64,000 bases of DNA from Halomonas sp. JB37 (GCF_002332255.1 NZ_NRGW01000001.1:3224001-3288000), one strand, 5' to 3'. Numbered from the stretch's first letter, positions 35,417-44,320 are shown. Made by a program: numbers and translations. The notes: a model not told the origin generated them from the sequence alone.

Positions 35417-35563
35417 GCTTAATACTTGGGCTTAGTCACTGGTTTGGAGCGGCAGCGAGAAATCGGCCGGTTGCCGCTCCTGGCTATTTCATGAACCATG
35501 ACGCTGAGCATAGTGGCGACACGTCAGCTGCGTCCGGCGGCCATAGACATCAACTTGTTACAC
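35417..35563 (-). repeat. attC-like site of cassette 4 (long, degenerate)
   Basis: A 147-bp segment from GTGTAAC (overlapping the GFA stop) to ATTAAGC at the border to cassette 5. It includes a perfect 9-bp stem, GGAGCGGCA with TGCCGCTCC, around an imperfect loop. Length recalls long VCR-like attC sites. Both outer boxes deviate from consensus, so recombination competence is doubtful. Confidence 0.5.
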
Positions 35564-35959
35564 ATTATTCTGCCATTCTAAGTACTTACATACATTGTCG
35601 TATTCAAGCCATGGCACATCGTGTGAAACCCAAATATGCGCTTCAGGCTTCAATTCAGGGTCATCATCCAACGTGGCCACTCGAACAATAACATGTGGCT
35701 GCGCGATTCTTTCCGCCACCAAGTGAGAACCACAGTGCCTACAGAAATGACGAAGCTTCCCAGGTGATGATTCATAGGTTGAAAGAGACTCAAGACCTTT
35801 GAGCCAGCGGAAATGTTCACGTTTTACACCCGCCGTTGAGGCATATGGGGCCGCGTGCGCCTTGCGACACGTCTGACAATGACAATGAACGATCGGCATA
35901 TCCAAGGAATCTATTTCGTAACCAATCTCGCTGCACAAACAGCTTCCTTTCAACCCCAC
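35558..35959 (-). CDS. GFA/CENP-V-domain zinc protein (integron cassette 4)
   Basis: A 133-residue protein of the family named after glutathione-dependent formaldehyde-activating enzyme. Zinc-binding cysteines are seen in GSCLCSEIGY (residues 5-14), HCHCQTCRK near 33 and HFCRHCGSHL near 72. It starts with GTG at 35959 behind GGGAGATC. Members of this family mostly lack proven formaldehyde activity, so the substrate is open. Confidence 0.85.
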   Translation of the reverse strand: MGLKGSCLCSEIGYEIDSLDMPIVHCHCQTCRKAHAAPYASTAGVKREHFRWLKGLESLSTYESSPGKLRHFCRHCGSHLVAERIAQPHVIVRVATLDDDPELKPEAHIWVSHDVPWLEYDNVCKYLEWQNNV

Positions 35960-35979
35960 CGGATGATCTCCCTTCTTAT

Positions 35980-36038
35980 CTTTAACGTCGCTTTAAAACG
36001 TGCACTTTTCAGCATCTTTTTTGAGCCTATTATTATGC
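35980..36038 (-). repeat. attC of cassette 3 (short)
   Basis: 59 bp from R'' GCATAAT (overlapping the kinase stop) to R' GTTAAAG at the border to cassette 4. R'' is complementary at 6 of 7 bases to the R' at the start of its cassette (GTTATGC, 36537-36543). Internal dyad symmetry is modest. Confidence 0.55.
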
Positions 36039-36515
36039 ATTTTCATTGTAGGTTAGCTCTTTCTTACTGCCTTGAAAGCCTTTAAAAAGAGCGTTATGCG
36101 CACTGTATGAAAGAGGGTCATCTCTTTCCATATATCCCGCAATCCAATCAAGGAGCATGGGAAGATTGTCATCTTGTGCTTTTCTTGATTCGTATTTATG
36201 AGGCTCCCACGGTCTTTTTCTCGCATTTTCCTGGCAAAGATGGACTGGCAAATTCATAAATATTGCTTCGCTTGCAAACGGTTTTGCCAGTTCAAGCAAG
36301 TCAGCGTAACAGCCTTCTACGACCCACTCTCTATTGTCACCAATGAAAGACTGAATCTGCTCATACACCTGACCTATCGGTCGTCGTTCTGGCGGGTTCG
36401 AAGGCAGCCACGCTAAAGCATCTAAATCGAGATGGGTTAGTCCTTGGTTTTTAAATTTTCGGGCTAACGTAGATTTCCCGGAACCAGAGTTTCCAAAAAT
36501 GATTATTTTTCTCAT
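36033..36515 (-). CDS. P-loop adenylate-kinase-like ATPase (integron cassette 3)
   Basis: A 160-residue nucleotide kinase-like protein. The N-terminal Walker A is IFGNSGSGKSTLAR (residues 5-18), followed by LTHLDLDALAW, REWVVEGCY and RPWEPHKYESRK, the pattern of small adenylate-kinase-related proteins sometimes labelled FlaR/topology modulation. Start 36515 (MRKIIIFGN) has GGAGG upstream; a longer frame to 36596 would begin in the previous attC and is rejected. Substrate unknown. Confidence 0.85.
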   Translation of the reverse strand: MRKIIIFGNSGSGKSTLARKFKNQGLTHLDLDALAWLPSNPPERRPIGQVYEQIQSFIGDNREWVVEGCYADLLELAKPFASEAIFMNLPVHLCQENARKRPWEPHKYESRKAQDDNLPMLLDWIAGYMERDDPLSYSAHNALFKGFQGSKKELTYNENA

Positions 36516-36536
36516 GGGCCTCCGTTCTTGATTTAG

Positions 36537-36641
36537 GCATAACGCCCGGCTCACCGTGCAAATTTTTGATGGCGGCTTTTGTGCGTATCTTTGCACAAAA
36601 GGTGACAGCGGAAATTTGTCCGGTGCAGCCGTTTGTTATGT
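36537..36641 (-). repeat. attC of cassette 2
   Basis: A 105-bp site and one of the two clearest in the array. On the minus strand it begins ACATAACAAACGGCTGCACC and ends GTGAGCCGGGCGTTATGC; the arms pair (GGCT.CACCG with CGGTG.AGCC, CAAATTT with AAATTTG, TTTTGTGC with GCACAAAA). R'' ACATAAC is the exact complement of the R' box GTTATGT that opens the same cassette at 37326-37332. The gene's stop codon lies inside R''. Confidence 0.9.
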
Positions 36642-37310
36642 TTTCCTGGCATGCGCCTCATATACAGGAAGGGCCAGGTCTAAAAATCTGTTGACCGATT
36701 CGATAATTTTTCTTGTGCTTTCAGAAAACTTATCGAGGTGCTTTATTATTACGACAGCAGTGTTTTGCTCTATTACTTCTTCAGATAGTCCGATACTTTC
36801 AATTTCGCCATTCAAAATAAATTTAGCCTTCCTTGCTGTGTCTACCCACTCTAACTCCTGATTGGAATATCTGTCATGATGGACAACCCCATTCCTTTCG
36901 AGCCGATATACTGCGCAAGCTTTATTGATTTTCTTCAATGCGCTATTCAGGCCGAGCTTCTCAACTTTTCGATTGGTAGTGATCGATACGTGGCTAACGG
37001 AGTCTTTAGCCATTTGAATGTCACATAAATAGTTTGTAAAGATCAATGCGCGATCATAAACAGAACGACTTCTAATCAAGTAGTTCTCAATGTGGAACTC
37101 TATATACTCTGCTATTTCATGCTCGTTTGGACTAAAACGATACGATTGCCTTATGCATTCTTCTGCCACCTCTAACTTCTTCAATGAAGTTTTTACAGCC
37201 TTGCACGTAGCCCAGCAATCCACGTGATATTGCTCAACTTCCGTCTTTTCTGAGTCATTTCTATGAGTTTCTAGGTCGCTTAAAAACGACTCAAATATTT
37301 GATGCGTCAA
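36636..37310 (-). CDS. HEPN-like helical protein (integron cassette 2)
   Basis: About 224 residues, predicted mainly alpha-helical. YRLERNGVVHHDRYS near residue 150 contains an Arg-x4-His motif (RNGVVH), the catalytic signature of HEPN ribonucleases, preceded by a helix SRSVYDRALIFTNYLCDI that could be the partner helix. I choose a TTG at 37310 behind AGGAGG; a longer frame opening at 37343 starts inside the previous attC. No nucleotidyltransferase antitoxin gene is adjacent, since each cassette has one gene. No firm family recognised: an RNase toxin-like role is a hypothesis. Confidence 0.65.
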   Translation of the reverse strand: MTHQIFESFLSDLETHRNDSEKTEVEQYHVDCWATCKAVKTSLKKLEVAEECIRQSYRFSPNEHEIAEYIEFHIENYLIRSRSVYDRALIFTNYLCDIQMAKDSVSHVSITTNRKVEKLGLNSALKKINKACAVYRLERNGVVHHDRYSNQELEWVDTARKAKFILNGEIESIGLSEEVIEQNTAVVIIKHLDKFSESTRKIIESVNRFLDLALPVYEAHARKT

Positions 37311-37325
37311 ACAACCCTCCTGAAA

Positions 37326-37409
37326 ACATAACGCCGCCAGCACGCGCGGCTTTGTAGTGAAGGCAAAGCCGCAACGGAAAAGACGTCGCCGTGTCTGGCC
37401 TTGTTAAAT
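37326..37409 (-). repeat. attC of cassette 1
   Basis: An 84-bp site. R'' ATTTAAC begins 5 bp after the GNAT stop, and R' GTTATGT lies at the border to cassette 2. An internal stem (GCGGCTTTGCCTTCACTACAAAGCCGC, inner arms pairing 8 bp) and outer CCAGAC...GCTGG arms form the folded hairpin. R'' is the exact complement of GTTAAAT at the attI point (37862-37868), so this cassette's two ends are fully matched. Confidence 0.9.
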
Positions 37410-37411
37410 TT

Positions 37412-37843
37412 TTATAGCGCCATATGCAACAGTGGATATGGCTTACCCTGACCATCAACTGGTGAGCGACCTATCACTTTAAAGCCAATATGTTGGTAAA
37501 AACCCAGCGCCTGCTCATTTTGCTCATTTACATCGACCTTTGATGCGCCTTGCTCCTTGATAGCATGAGCTGACAGTAAAGCTCCAATACCTTTTCCTCG
37601 AGCATCAGGGGAGATGAACAACATCTCAATATTACCGTCATGGACGCCGCAAAATCCCTGAATTTCACCATGCGCATTCTTCGCGCACCTTAAGTCAACG
37701 GCGTCAAAATAATGCTCAAGAATTAGTGGCTTTAACTCTTGTAGATCATCCTCAGCCAGAAAATCATGCGTTGCTCTGACAGATGCTTCCCAGACTTCTA
37801 TCAGCTTAAGGTGATCTTCTTTTTCTACGATCTCGATATTCAT
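37412..37843 (-). CDS. GNAT-family N-acetyltransferase (integron cassette 1)
   Basis: A 143-residue acetyltransferase, first cassette after attI. FISPDARGKGIGALLSAHAI near residue 80 is the acetyl-CoA loop (R-G-x-G-I-G), and VDVNEQNEQALGFYQHIGFK the C-terminal motif. Start may be ATG 37843 or the GTG 3 bp upstream; no strong ribosome site is seen, common in promoter-proximal cassettes. It resembles the YjaB/PhnO-like small GNATs. Substrate unknown. Confidence 0.87.
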   Translation of the reverse strand: MNIEIVEKEDHLKLIEVWEASVRATHDFLAEDDLQELKPLILEHYFDAVDLRCAKNAHGEIQGFCGVHDGNIEMLFISPDARGKGIGALLSAHAIKEQGASKVDVNEQNEQALGFYQHIGFKVIGRSPVDGQGKPYPLLHMAL

Positions 37844-37861
37844 CACTAAACCCGATTGAAA

Positions 37862-37868
37862 ATTTAAC
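37862..37868 (-). other. attI recombination point (R' box)
   Basis: GTTAAAT on the minus strand fits GTTRRRY exactly and is the complement of the R'' of the first cassette's attC. It marks the attI/cassette 1 junction. The attI region proper extends from here toward intI. Confidence 0.75.
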
Positions 37869-37882
37869 AGTGATTATATACC

Positions 37883-37936
37883 CGGCTAGATAACCTCAAT
37901 GAACGCGCTGGCGCGTTCATTGAGGTTATCTAGCCG
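37883..37936. repeat. Perfect 26-bp inverted repeat with 2-base spacer beside attI
   Basis: Arms 37883-37908 and 37911-37936 are perfect complements (26 of 26), separated by TG. It begins 15 bp from the attI point, in the region where integron promoters and accessory integrase sites usually lie. No T tract follows on either strand, so a simple terminator is unlikely. A smaller stem of the same form, CGTGC-TG-GCACG, occurs at about 38007-38018. Confidence 0.95.
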
Positions 37937-38037
37937 CTCTGATCAAATCTACCTCATTGATTCTATTGCGAGCAAAGAAAATTTTGGCTACCTATCCAAA
38001 ATTCGCGTGCTGGCACGATTTGCCATTCTCAATAATA

Positions 38038-38053
38038 CTGTATACAAATACAC
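38038..38053. promoter_or_regulatory. LexA-like box upstream of intI
   Basis: CTGTATACAAATACAC compares with the gammaproteobacterial LexA consensus CTG-N10-CAG and its CTGTATATATATACAG optimum; only the last base of the CAG arm and few interior bases differ. It lies 27 bp upstream of the intI ATG, where LexA sites repress integrase genes in many integrons. Confidence 0.6.
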
Positions 38054-38080
38054 GTTAAAATTAATAAAAAGGGATACCCC

Positions 38081-38296
38081 ATGAAGCTAATGGATAGGGT
38101 CCGGGCTACCTTGCGGGTAAAACGCTATAGCCTTCGTACTGAGAAGACGTATTGCTATTGGATTCGCTTCTTCATTCGTTTTCATGGAATACGCCACCCT
38201 GCCACGATGGCGGGTGAAGAGGTCAGGCAATTCCTGGAGCACCTTGCAATTGAAAGGCATGTGGCAGCTTCTGGATCAATCAGGCATTTCATCTAA
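38081..38296 (+). pseudogene. intI: Integron integrase, N-terminal fragment
   Basis: The frame encodes MDRVRATLRVKRYSLRTEKT, YCYWIRFFIRFHG, RHPATM and FLEHLAIERHVAAS, the N-terminal core-binding domain of IntI tyrosine recombinases. Right after VAAS, where the family continues with TQNQAL-like sequence, similarity stops (about 38275); 6 unrelated codons and a stop follow. About 250 residues, including the catalytic Arg-His-Arg-Tyr domain and the IntI-specific insert, are missing. The start has GGGAT upstream. The gene is divergent from the cassettes and abuts the methyltransferase gene. Confidence 0.9.
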
Positions 38297-38895
38297 ACTG
38301 CTGGCTTTCTCAAGATAAGATCAAATCGATGCCAGTGGTGCTTTACCAGCCCGCCCTCTCCCTCACTATCGCGAAAAAGCTTGATCTCTAAACCGCCGCA
38401 AAGGGCTTCTACTTCTTGCGTCGAGTGAAAGCTCATACCTGGATGCTTGGCCCAATCGTGCCGATTACCAAAGAGGTGCCCGACAAATAAGCCTCCCGGC
38501 TCAAGCGCTGAAAGGATCATGTCCCACAGTATGGGAAAGTGCGTTGGCTCGCAAAACGGCAGGCTTAGCCCGGCGTGGACCAGGGCAGACGATGGAAAGC
38601 CTTTCAAATCCTCGAAGCGCGAAGTCATCACCTTCAGTTTAGCGCTGGGTAATTCAGCTTTCAGTGTTTCGACTCGCGCAATAGCATTGGGCTCATTGTC
38701 TATTGCCAATACCTTCCAACCGGACGTCAGCAACAGCGCGGTTTCGATGCCGCCTCCACATCCTAAATCGATAGCATGGCGGTTGCCTATGGGTAAGCAC
38801 TCATCCCCCAAAGCGCGCCGTAACAGCGGCGAGGCGGCTCGCGTTTGATTGGCGCAATAAAAGGCTTCCCAGCTCGTATTGTTAACAGTGGTCAA
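38293..38895 (-). CDS. Class I SAM-dependent methyltransferase
   Basis: A 200-residue Rossmann-fold methyltransferase. Motif I is AIDLGCGGGIETALLL near residue 40, motif II the acidic VLAIDNEPNAIARVE, and LEPGGLFVGHLFGNRHDW later. The overall pattern (TehB/tellurite-resistance style, small SAM methyltransferases) does not fix a substrate. Its 3' end touches the broken end of intI, so the deletion that truncated intI stopped just past this gene. Confidence 0.85.
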   Translation of the reverse strand: MTTVNNTSWEAFYCANQTRAASPLLRRALGDECLPIGNRHAIDLGCGGGIETALLLTSGWKVLAIDNEPNAIARVETLKAELPSAKLKVMTSRFEDLKGFPSSALVHAGLSLPFCEPTHFPILWDMILSALEPGGLFVGHLFGNRHDWAKHPGMSFHSTQEVEALCGGLEIKLFRDSEGEGGLVKHHWHRFDLILRKPAV

Positions 38896-39019
38896 TGTCG
38901 GTGCTTCCTGATCGCATCATGCCGTGATGATGAGTTGTAATAGTCATAATTGATTCAAATTAACACGTAACACCACCGTTCACTCCCTTGCATCACTCCC
39001 ATCTACCTCATACACTCCG

Positions 39020-39135
39020 CTAACGAACAGCTTGACGGGGTGCCGGTGAAATCCGGCTGAGATGGCGCAGGGTATGTCCTTTTTAAGGATGCCGAGCGCT
39101 GGTCCCGCTGAACCTGATCCGGCTAATGCGCTGTA
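39020..39135 (+). ncRNA. TPP riboswitch (THI element)
   Basis: The conserved core is directly readable: GACGGGGTGCC near 39034, GGCTGAGAT near 39055, and GGTCCCGCTGAACCTGATCC followed by GGCTAATGC at 39101-39129. It lies before tenA-thiC, so thiamine pyrophosphate binding is expected to switch off this operon, probably by controlling translation or transcription elongation of the first gene. Confidence 0.96.
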
Positions 39136-39278
39136 TTTCATATGAGATGCGACGCGGGTACCGGCGTAGGGATCAAGCGATGGCCATGGCTAGCTCTCTT
39201 ACGATCGCACGCCACCTTTCCGCGCCATTTCCTCGATCTTTTTCGCCTACCCTCCGGATCACCATTACCGGAGGCATC

Positions 39279-39962
39279 ATGGGCTACCGCTTTACTGATC
39301 TTACCAACTCCTGCCAGCAAGACTGGCGCGCCTATATTGAGCACGATTTTGTGCGCCAGCTGGGCAATGCCACATTGGCCGAGGCGTCGTTTCGCCACTA
39401 CCTGAAACAGGATTACCTGTTTCTGATTCACTTCGCCCGCGCCTATGCGCTGGCCGCTTATAAAAGCCCCACCCTTGCCGACCTTCGCCAAGCCCACGAA
39501 GGCTTAAAAGCCATTGTTGATGTTGAGCTGGGCCTGCACGTGGGCTTTTGTCAGGAGTGGGGCATTTCTGAGCAAGAACTGGCGGAGCTTCCCGAAGCCA
39601 GGGCGACGCTGGCCTACACTCGCTATGTATTGGATACCGGCAACCGCGGCGACCTGCTTGACCTGCACGTAGCGCTGGCCCCGTGCTTAGTGGGCTATGG
39701 CGAAATCGCCAACTGGCTGAACGCCAAGCCTTCCACCCTGCGCGGCGCGCAAAACCCGTTTGATGCGTGGATTGCCATGTATGAAGGCGAGGAGTTCCAG
39801 GCAGCTATGCAGTCGGAGCTTGAATGGCTCAACGCCCGCCTTGCCGATGTGTCGCCCGCCCGCTTTAAAGAGCTGAGCAAAATCTTCCGCGATGCTACCC
39901 GCCTGGAAATCGACTTCTGGCAGATGGGCCTGTCGCTAACAGACGAAGACCTGCCTCACTAA
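39279..39962 (+). CDS. tenA: Aminopyrimidine aminohydrolase / thiaminase II
   Basis: A 227-residue TenA-family protein that salvages the thiamine pyrimidine moiety by hydrolysing aminopyrimidine breakdown products. The catalytic Cys is in LAPCLVGYGEIANWL, and the C-terminal RLEIDFWQMG carries the conserved Glu. Start 39279 (MGYRF) has CGGAGG upstream; a longer frame from 39126 runs out of the riboswitch and is rejected. The 30-bp gap to thiC and the shared TPP riboswitch indicate one operon. Confidence 0.93.
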   Translation: MGYRFTDLTNSCQQDWRAYIEHDFVRQLGNATLAEASFRHYLKQDYLFLIHFARAYALAAYKSPTLADLRQAHEGLKAIVDVELGLHVGFCQEWGISEQELAELPEARATLAYTRYVLDTGNRGDLLDLHVALAPCLVGYGEIANWLNAKPSTLRGAQNPFDAWIAMYEGEEFQAAMQSELEWLNARLADVSPARFKELSKIFRDATRLEIDFWQMGLSLTDEDLPH

Positions 39963-41912
<1,950 letters not shown>

Positions 41913-41938
41913 GCACACCCTGCGCTGGGTGTTTGTTA

Positions 41939-41966
41939 GCCCTCGCGATGCAAGCGAGGGCTTTTT
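41939..41966 (+). terminator. Intrinsic terminator of tenA-thiC
   Basis: An 8-bp GC-rich stem GCCCTCGC with GCGAGGGC (loop GATGCAA) followed by TTTTT. Confidence 0.92.
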
Positions 41967-42032
41967 ATTACCCACTCATTGCTGAAATACAAACTGACGT
42001 TATAAACAGATCAATCTTCCCAATCTCTATAT

Positions 42033-42047
42033 TGTTATGATATAACA
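42033..42047. promoter_or_regulatory. Zur operator upstream of aztC
   Basis: TGTTATGATATAACA matches the gammaproteobacterial Zur core TGTTATAnTATAACA at all but one base and is almost fully symmetric. It lies 34 bp before the aztC start, so zinc-dependent repression of aztCD is expected. Confidence 0.85.
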
Positions 42048-42081
42048 TATTTAAATAAAGCCGTTTTACGAGATAAGCGTC

Positions 42082-43020
42082 ATGGGATTGTTAAGAGCCG
42101 TAGTTACACCACTGCTGGTAAGCATGGTTGCATTCAGCGCAGGCACTGCTGGGGCCAGCGAGCCCGCACTAAAGGTGGTGGCTTCGTTTTCCATTATTAA
42201 CGATTTTGCTCAGCAAATAGGCGGTGACCGGATCGCCCTTACGAGTATTGTCGGGCCAGATTCAGATGCGCATATGTACGAGCCAACGCCGGCCGACGTA
42301 AAGGCCGTGGCACAGGCAGATATCGTGCTGATCAATGGCCTGATGTTCGAGGGGTTCTTGGCACGCCTAATTGAGGCCAGCGGCAGCGATGCCGAGATAG
42401 TCACGCTGACGGATAACGCTGAGATTCTTCAAGACCCCCAGGGTGGCCACTACCATTTTATTGGCGATAAGGCTGTGTTCCACGCGGCACCGGAAGACCC
42501 TCACGCCTGGCAATCGGTTAGCAACGCGCAGGTGTATGTCAGCAATATCGCCCAGGCGTTCTGCGCAGCAGATCCGGCTGGCTGCCGTGCGTATGAAGCC
42601 AATCAACAGCGCTACTCGACCACACTAACAGCACTCGATGACGATATCCGCGAGCAGCTAAGCACCCTTCCCGAGTCGCGGCGCACAGCGGTAGTCGCTC
42701 ATCATGCCTTTCGCTACTTCGAAAACGCCTACGGCCTCACCTTTTTCGCCCCTCAAGGCATGTCAACGGAATCTGAAGCCAGCGCTGCGAATGTTGCGGG
42801 CCTAATCGATGAACTTCAATCACAGCAGGTCTCGGCGGTGTTTGCCGAGAACATTTCCAACCCACGCTTGGTCGAGCAGATTGCCACTGAAGCGGGCCTA
42901 CCCATGGGCGGCACCCTTTACTCGGATGCGCTTTCCAACGCAGCGGGGCCCGCGTCAACGTATGAAGCCATGATGCGCTACAACGTTGCCACGCTAATGT
43001 CGGCGCTTACGCCGCCTTAA
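42082..43020 (+). CDS. aztC: Zinc ABC transporter periplasmic binding protein, AztC-like
   Basis: A 312-residue cluster A-I metal-binding protein. After a signal peptide ending SAGTAGA the mature domain runs KVVASFSIINDFAQQIGGDR. Zn ligands by family are His in SDAHMYEPTP, His in APEDPHAWQSV, His in VVAHHAFRYF, and an acid near the C-terminus (TLYSDAL). The loop GGHYHFIGD is short and only mildly His-rich, unlike ZnuA. AztC rather than ZnuA is inferred from the adjoining aztD. It has a Zur box upstream; no ATPase or permease gene is in the cluster. Confidence 0.85.
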   Translation: MGLLRAVVTPLLVSMVAFSAGTAGASEPALKVVASFSIINDFAQQIGGDRIALTSIVGPDSDAHMYEPTPADVKAVAQADIVLINGLMFEGFLARLIEASGSDAEIVTLTDNAEILQDPQGGHYHFIGDKAVFHAAPEDPHAWQSVSNAQVYVSNIAQAFCAADPAGCRAYEANQQRYSTTLTALDDDIREQLSTLPESRRTAVVAHHAFRYFENAYGLTFFAPQGMSTESEASAANVAGLIDELQSQQVSAVFAENISNPRLVEQIATEAGLPMGGTLYSDALSNAAGPASTYEAMMRYNVATLMSALTPP

Positions 43021-43084
43021 TTCTTTCTTACTGTGACTTATACCCAGCAAGGCACTACGAACGTTCTGTTTTCAGGAGATGTTT

Positions 43085-44299
43085 ATGAAGAAACGTATTT
43101 TGGCCCGCTCAATCGCGGCGTTAGCGGTCGCTATTGGCAGCACCAGCGCTTATGCCCACGATGAGGGTGTCACCGAGTGGCGGCTTTTCGTCGCTGACCA
43201 AGCGTCCCCAACGGTTAGTGTTATTGATGCCACTGACAAAGCGCTAATCGACACTTATGAGCTCAGCGGGCCGGCGGCGCTGCATCGTACCAGCAGCGGC
43301 CAAACGGTATTTGCCGTTCAAGGCTCGGAAGGCCGCGTCTCGGCGATCAATACCGGGATCGCGTTTCATGACCACGGCGACCATGCCGATATTGATGTCG
43401 ATGCGCCCGAGCGCCTGGATATGGAGCTAGCGGGTGAGCGTCCGGCCCATTTTGTTGAACAGCAGGGCTATATCGCCCAATGGTTTGACGGCGAAGATGA
43501 GGCGCGTTTCTTTACCGAAAACAGTGTGCTTGAGGGTAAGCCAGAGATTCGTACAGCTAACATTGAAGCTGCCCATCACGGCGTTGCAGTGCCCTATCAA
43601 CATCACGCCGTTGTATCGATTGCTAACCCTGACGATGCTTCCCAACGCCCCATTGGTGCCCGGGTAGTAGACTTTGAAGGTAATCATGTTGGAGAAGACG
43701 TCGCTTGCCCAGGGCTGCATGGTTCGGCGGGCTCGGGCAGCCTTTATGCCTTGGCGTGCCAAACAGGCCTGCTGATTATTTCAACTCAAGACGGCACGCC
43801 TGAGATCGAGCACCTGACCTACCCTGCTTCGCTGCCAGAAGGCAGTGCTTCAACGCTACTCGGCGGTAAAGGGCTGCAATACTTCATCGGCAACTTTGGC
43901 GCTGACCGTCTTGTGATTATCGACCCCTCTCAAGGGGAAGAAGGCTTTCAGCTAGTGCAGCTGCCTACTCGCCGCGTCCACTTTGCCACTGACCCTATTC
44001 GTCCGCGGTTCGCCTATGTATTTACCGAAGATGGCCAGCTGCATAAGGTAGATGTGCTCAGTGGAGAGCTGACGCAATCGCTGCGCTTAACAGACCCCTA
44101 CTCCATGGACGGCCATTGGAACGACCCGCGGCCACGCATTGCCGTCGCTGGAGACAACATTGTGGTGACCGACCCTGCAGCGGAAACACTGCATTTCGTC
44201 GATGCTAATAGCTTTGAACAAGTGGATGACATGCCGCTAGAAGGGAAACCGTTCAATATTGTGGCGGTAGGCGGAAGCGGCGTTTCACATCACGATTGA
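43085..44299 (+). CDS. aztD: Periplasmic zinc metallochaperone, AztD-like
   Basis: A 404-residue periplasmic beta-propeller-like protein. A signal peptide ends at TSAYA; an early His motif (residues after INTGIAFHDHGDHADIDVD) and further His residues (AAHHGVAVPYQHHAV) would bind Zn2+. Family AztD delivers zinc to AztC in Paracoccus. Start 43085 is chosen because CAGGAG is 6 bp upstream; an ATG 6 bp earlier abuts it. It is cotranscribed with aztC. Confidence 0.85.
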   Translation: MKKRILARSIAALAVAIGSTSAYAHDEGVTEWRLFVADQASPTVSVIDATDKALIDTYELSGPAALHRTSSGQTVFAVQGSEGRVSAINTGIAFHDHGDHADIDVDAPERLDMELAGERPAHFVEQQGYIAQWFDGEDEARFFTENSVLEGKPEIRTANIEAAHHGVAVPYQHHAVVSIANPDDASQRPIGARVVDFEGNHVGEDVACPGLHGSAGSGSLYALACQTGLLIISTQDGTPEIEHLTYPASLPEGSASTLLGGKGLQYFIGNFGADRLVIIDPSQGEEGFQLVQLPTRRVHFATDPIRPRFAYVFTEDGQLHKVDVLSGELTQSLRLTDPYSMDGHWNDPRPRIAVAGDNIVVTDPAAETLHFVDANSFEQVDDMPLEGKPFNIVAVGGSGVSHHD

Positions 44300-44320
44300 T
44301 GTGATGCCACCGTGAACGCA

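Larger units (their letters stand above)
34190..38276. mobile_element. Integron: truncated intI, attI and six gene cassettes
   Basis: A divergent intI fragment on the plus strand (38081 onward), then six minus-strand single-gene cassettes each followed by an attC-like site. Moving away from intI these are GNAT, HEPN-like, P-loop kinase, GFA, pentapeptide repeat and GNAT. Recombination boxes fit GTTRRRY/RYYYAAC closely at the proximal end. The integrase has lost its catalytic half, and the last attC is truncated at 34190, so the array is probably immobile on its own. Integrase and cassettes have the mutual orientation expected of integrons. Confidence 0.88.

Noticed and set aside
36516..36596. 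Longer N-terminus of the P-loop kinase (start at 36596)
   Set aside because: It would begin inside the preceding attC; the ATG at 36515 has an excellent ribosome site.
37883..37936. Reading the 26-bp inverted repeat as an intrinsic terminator
   Set aside because: No T tract on either side, a 2-base loop, and a position upstream of both divergent units rather than after a gene.
43427..43762. Antisense frame within aztD
   Set aside because: Shadow of aztD; no ribosome site or domain.
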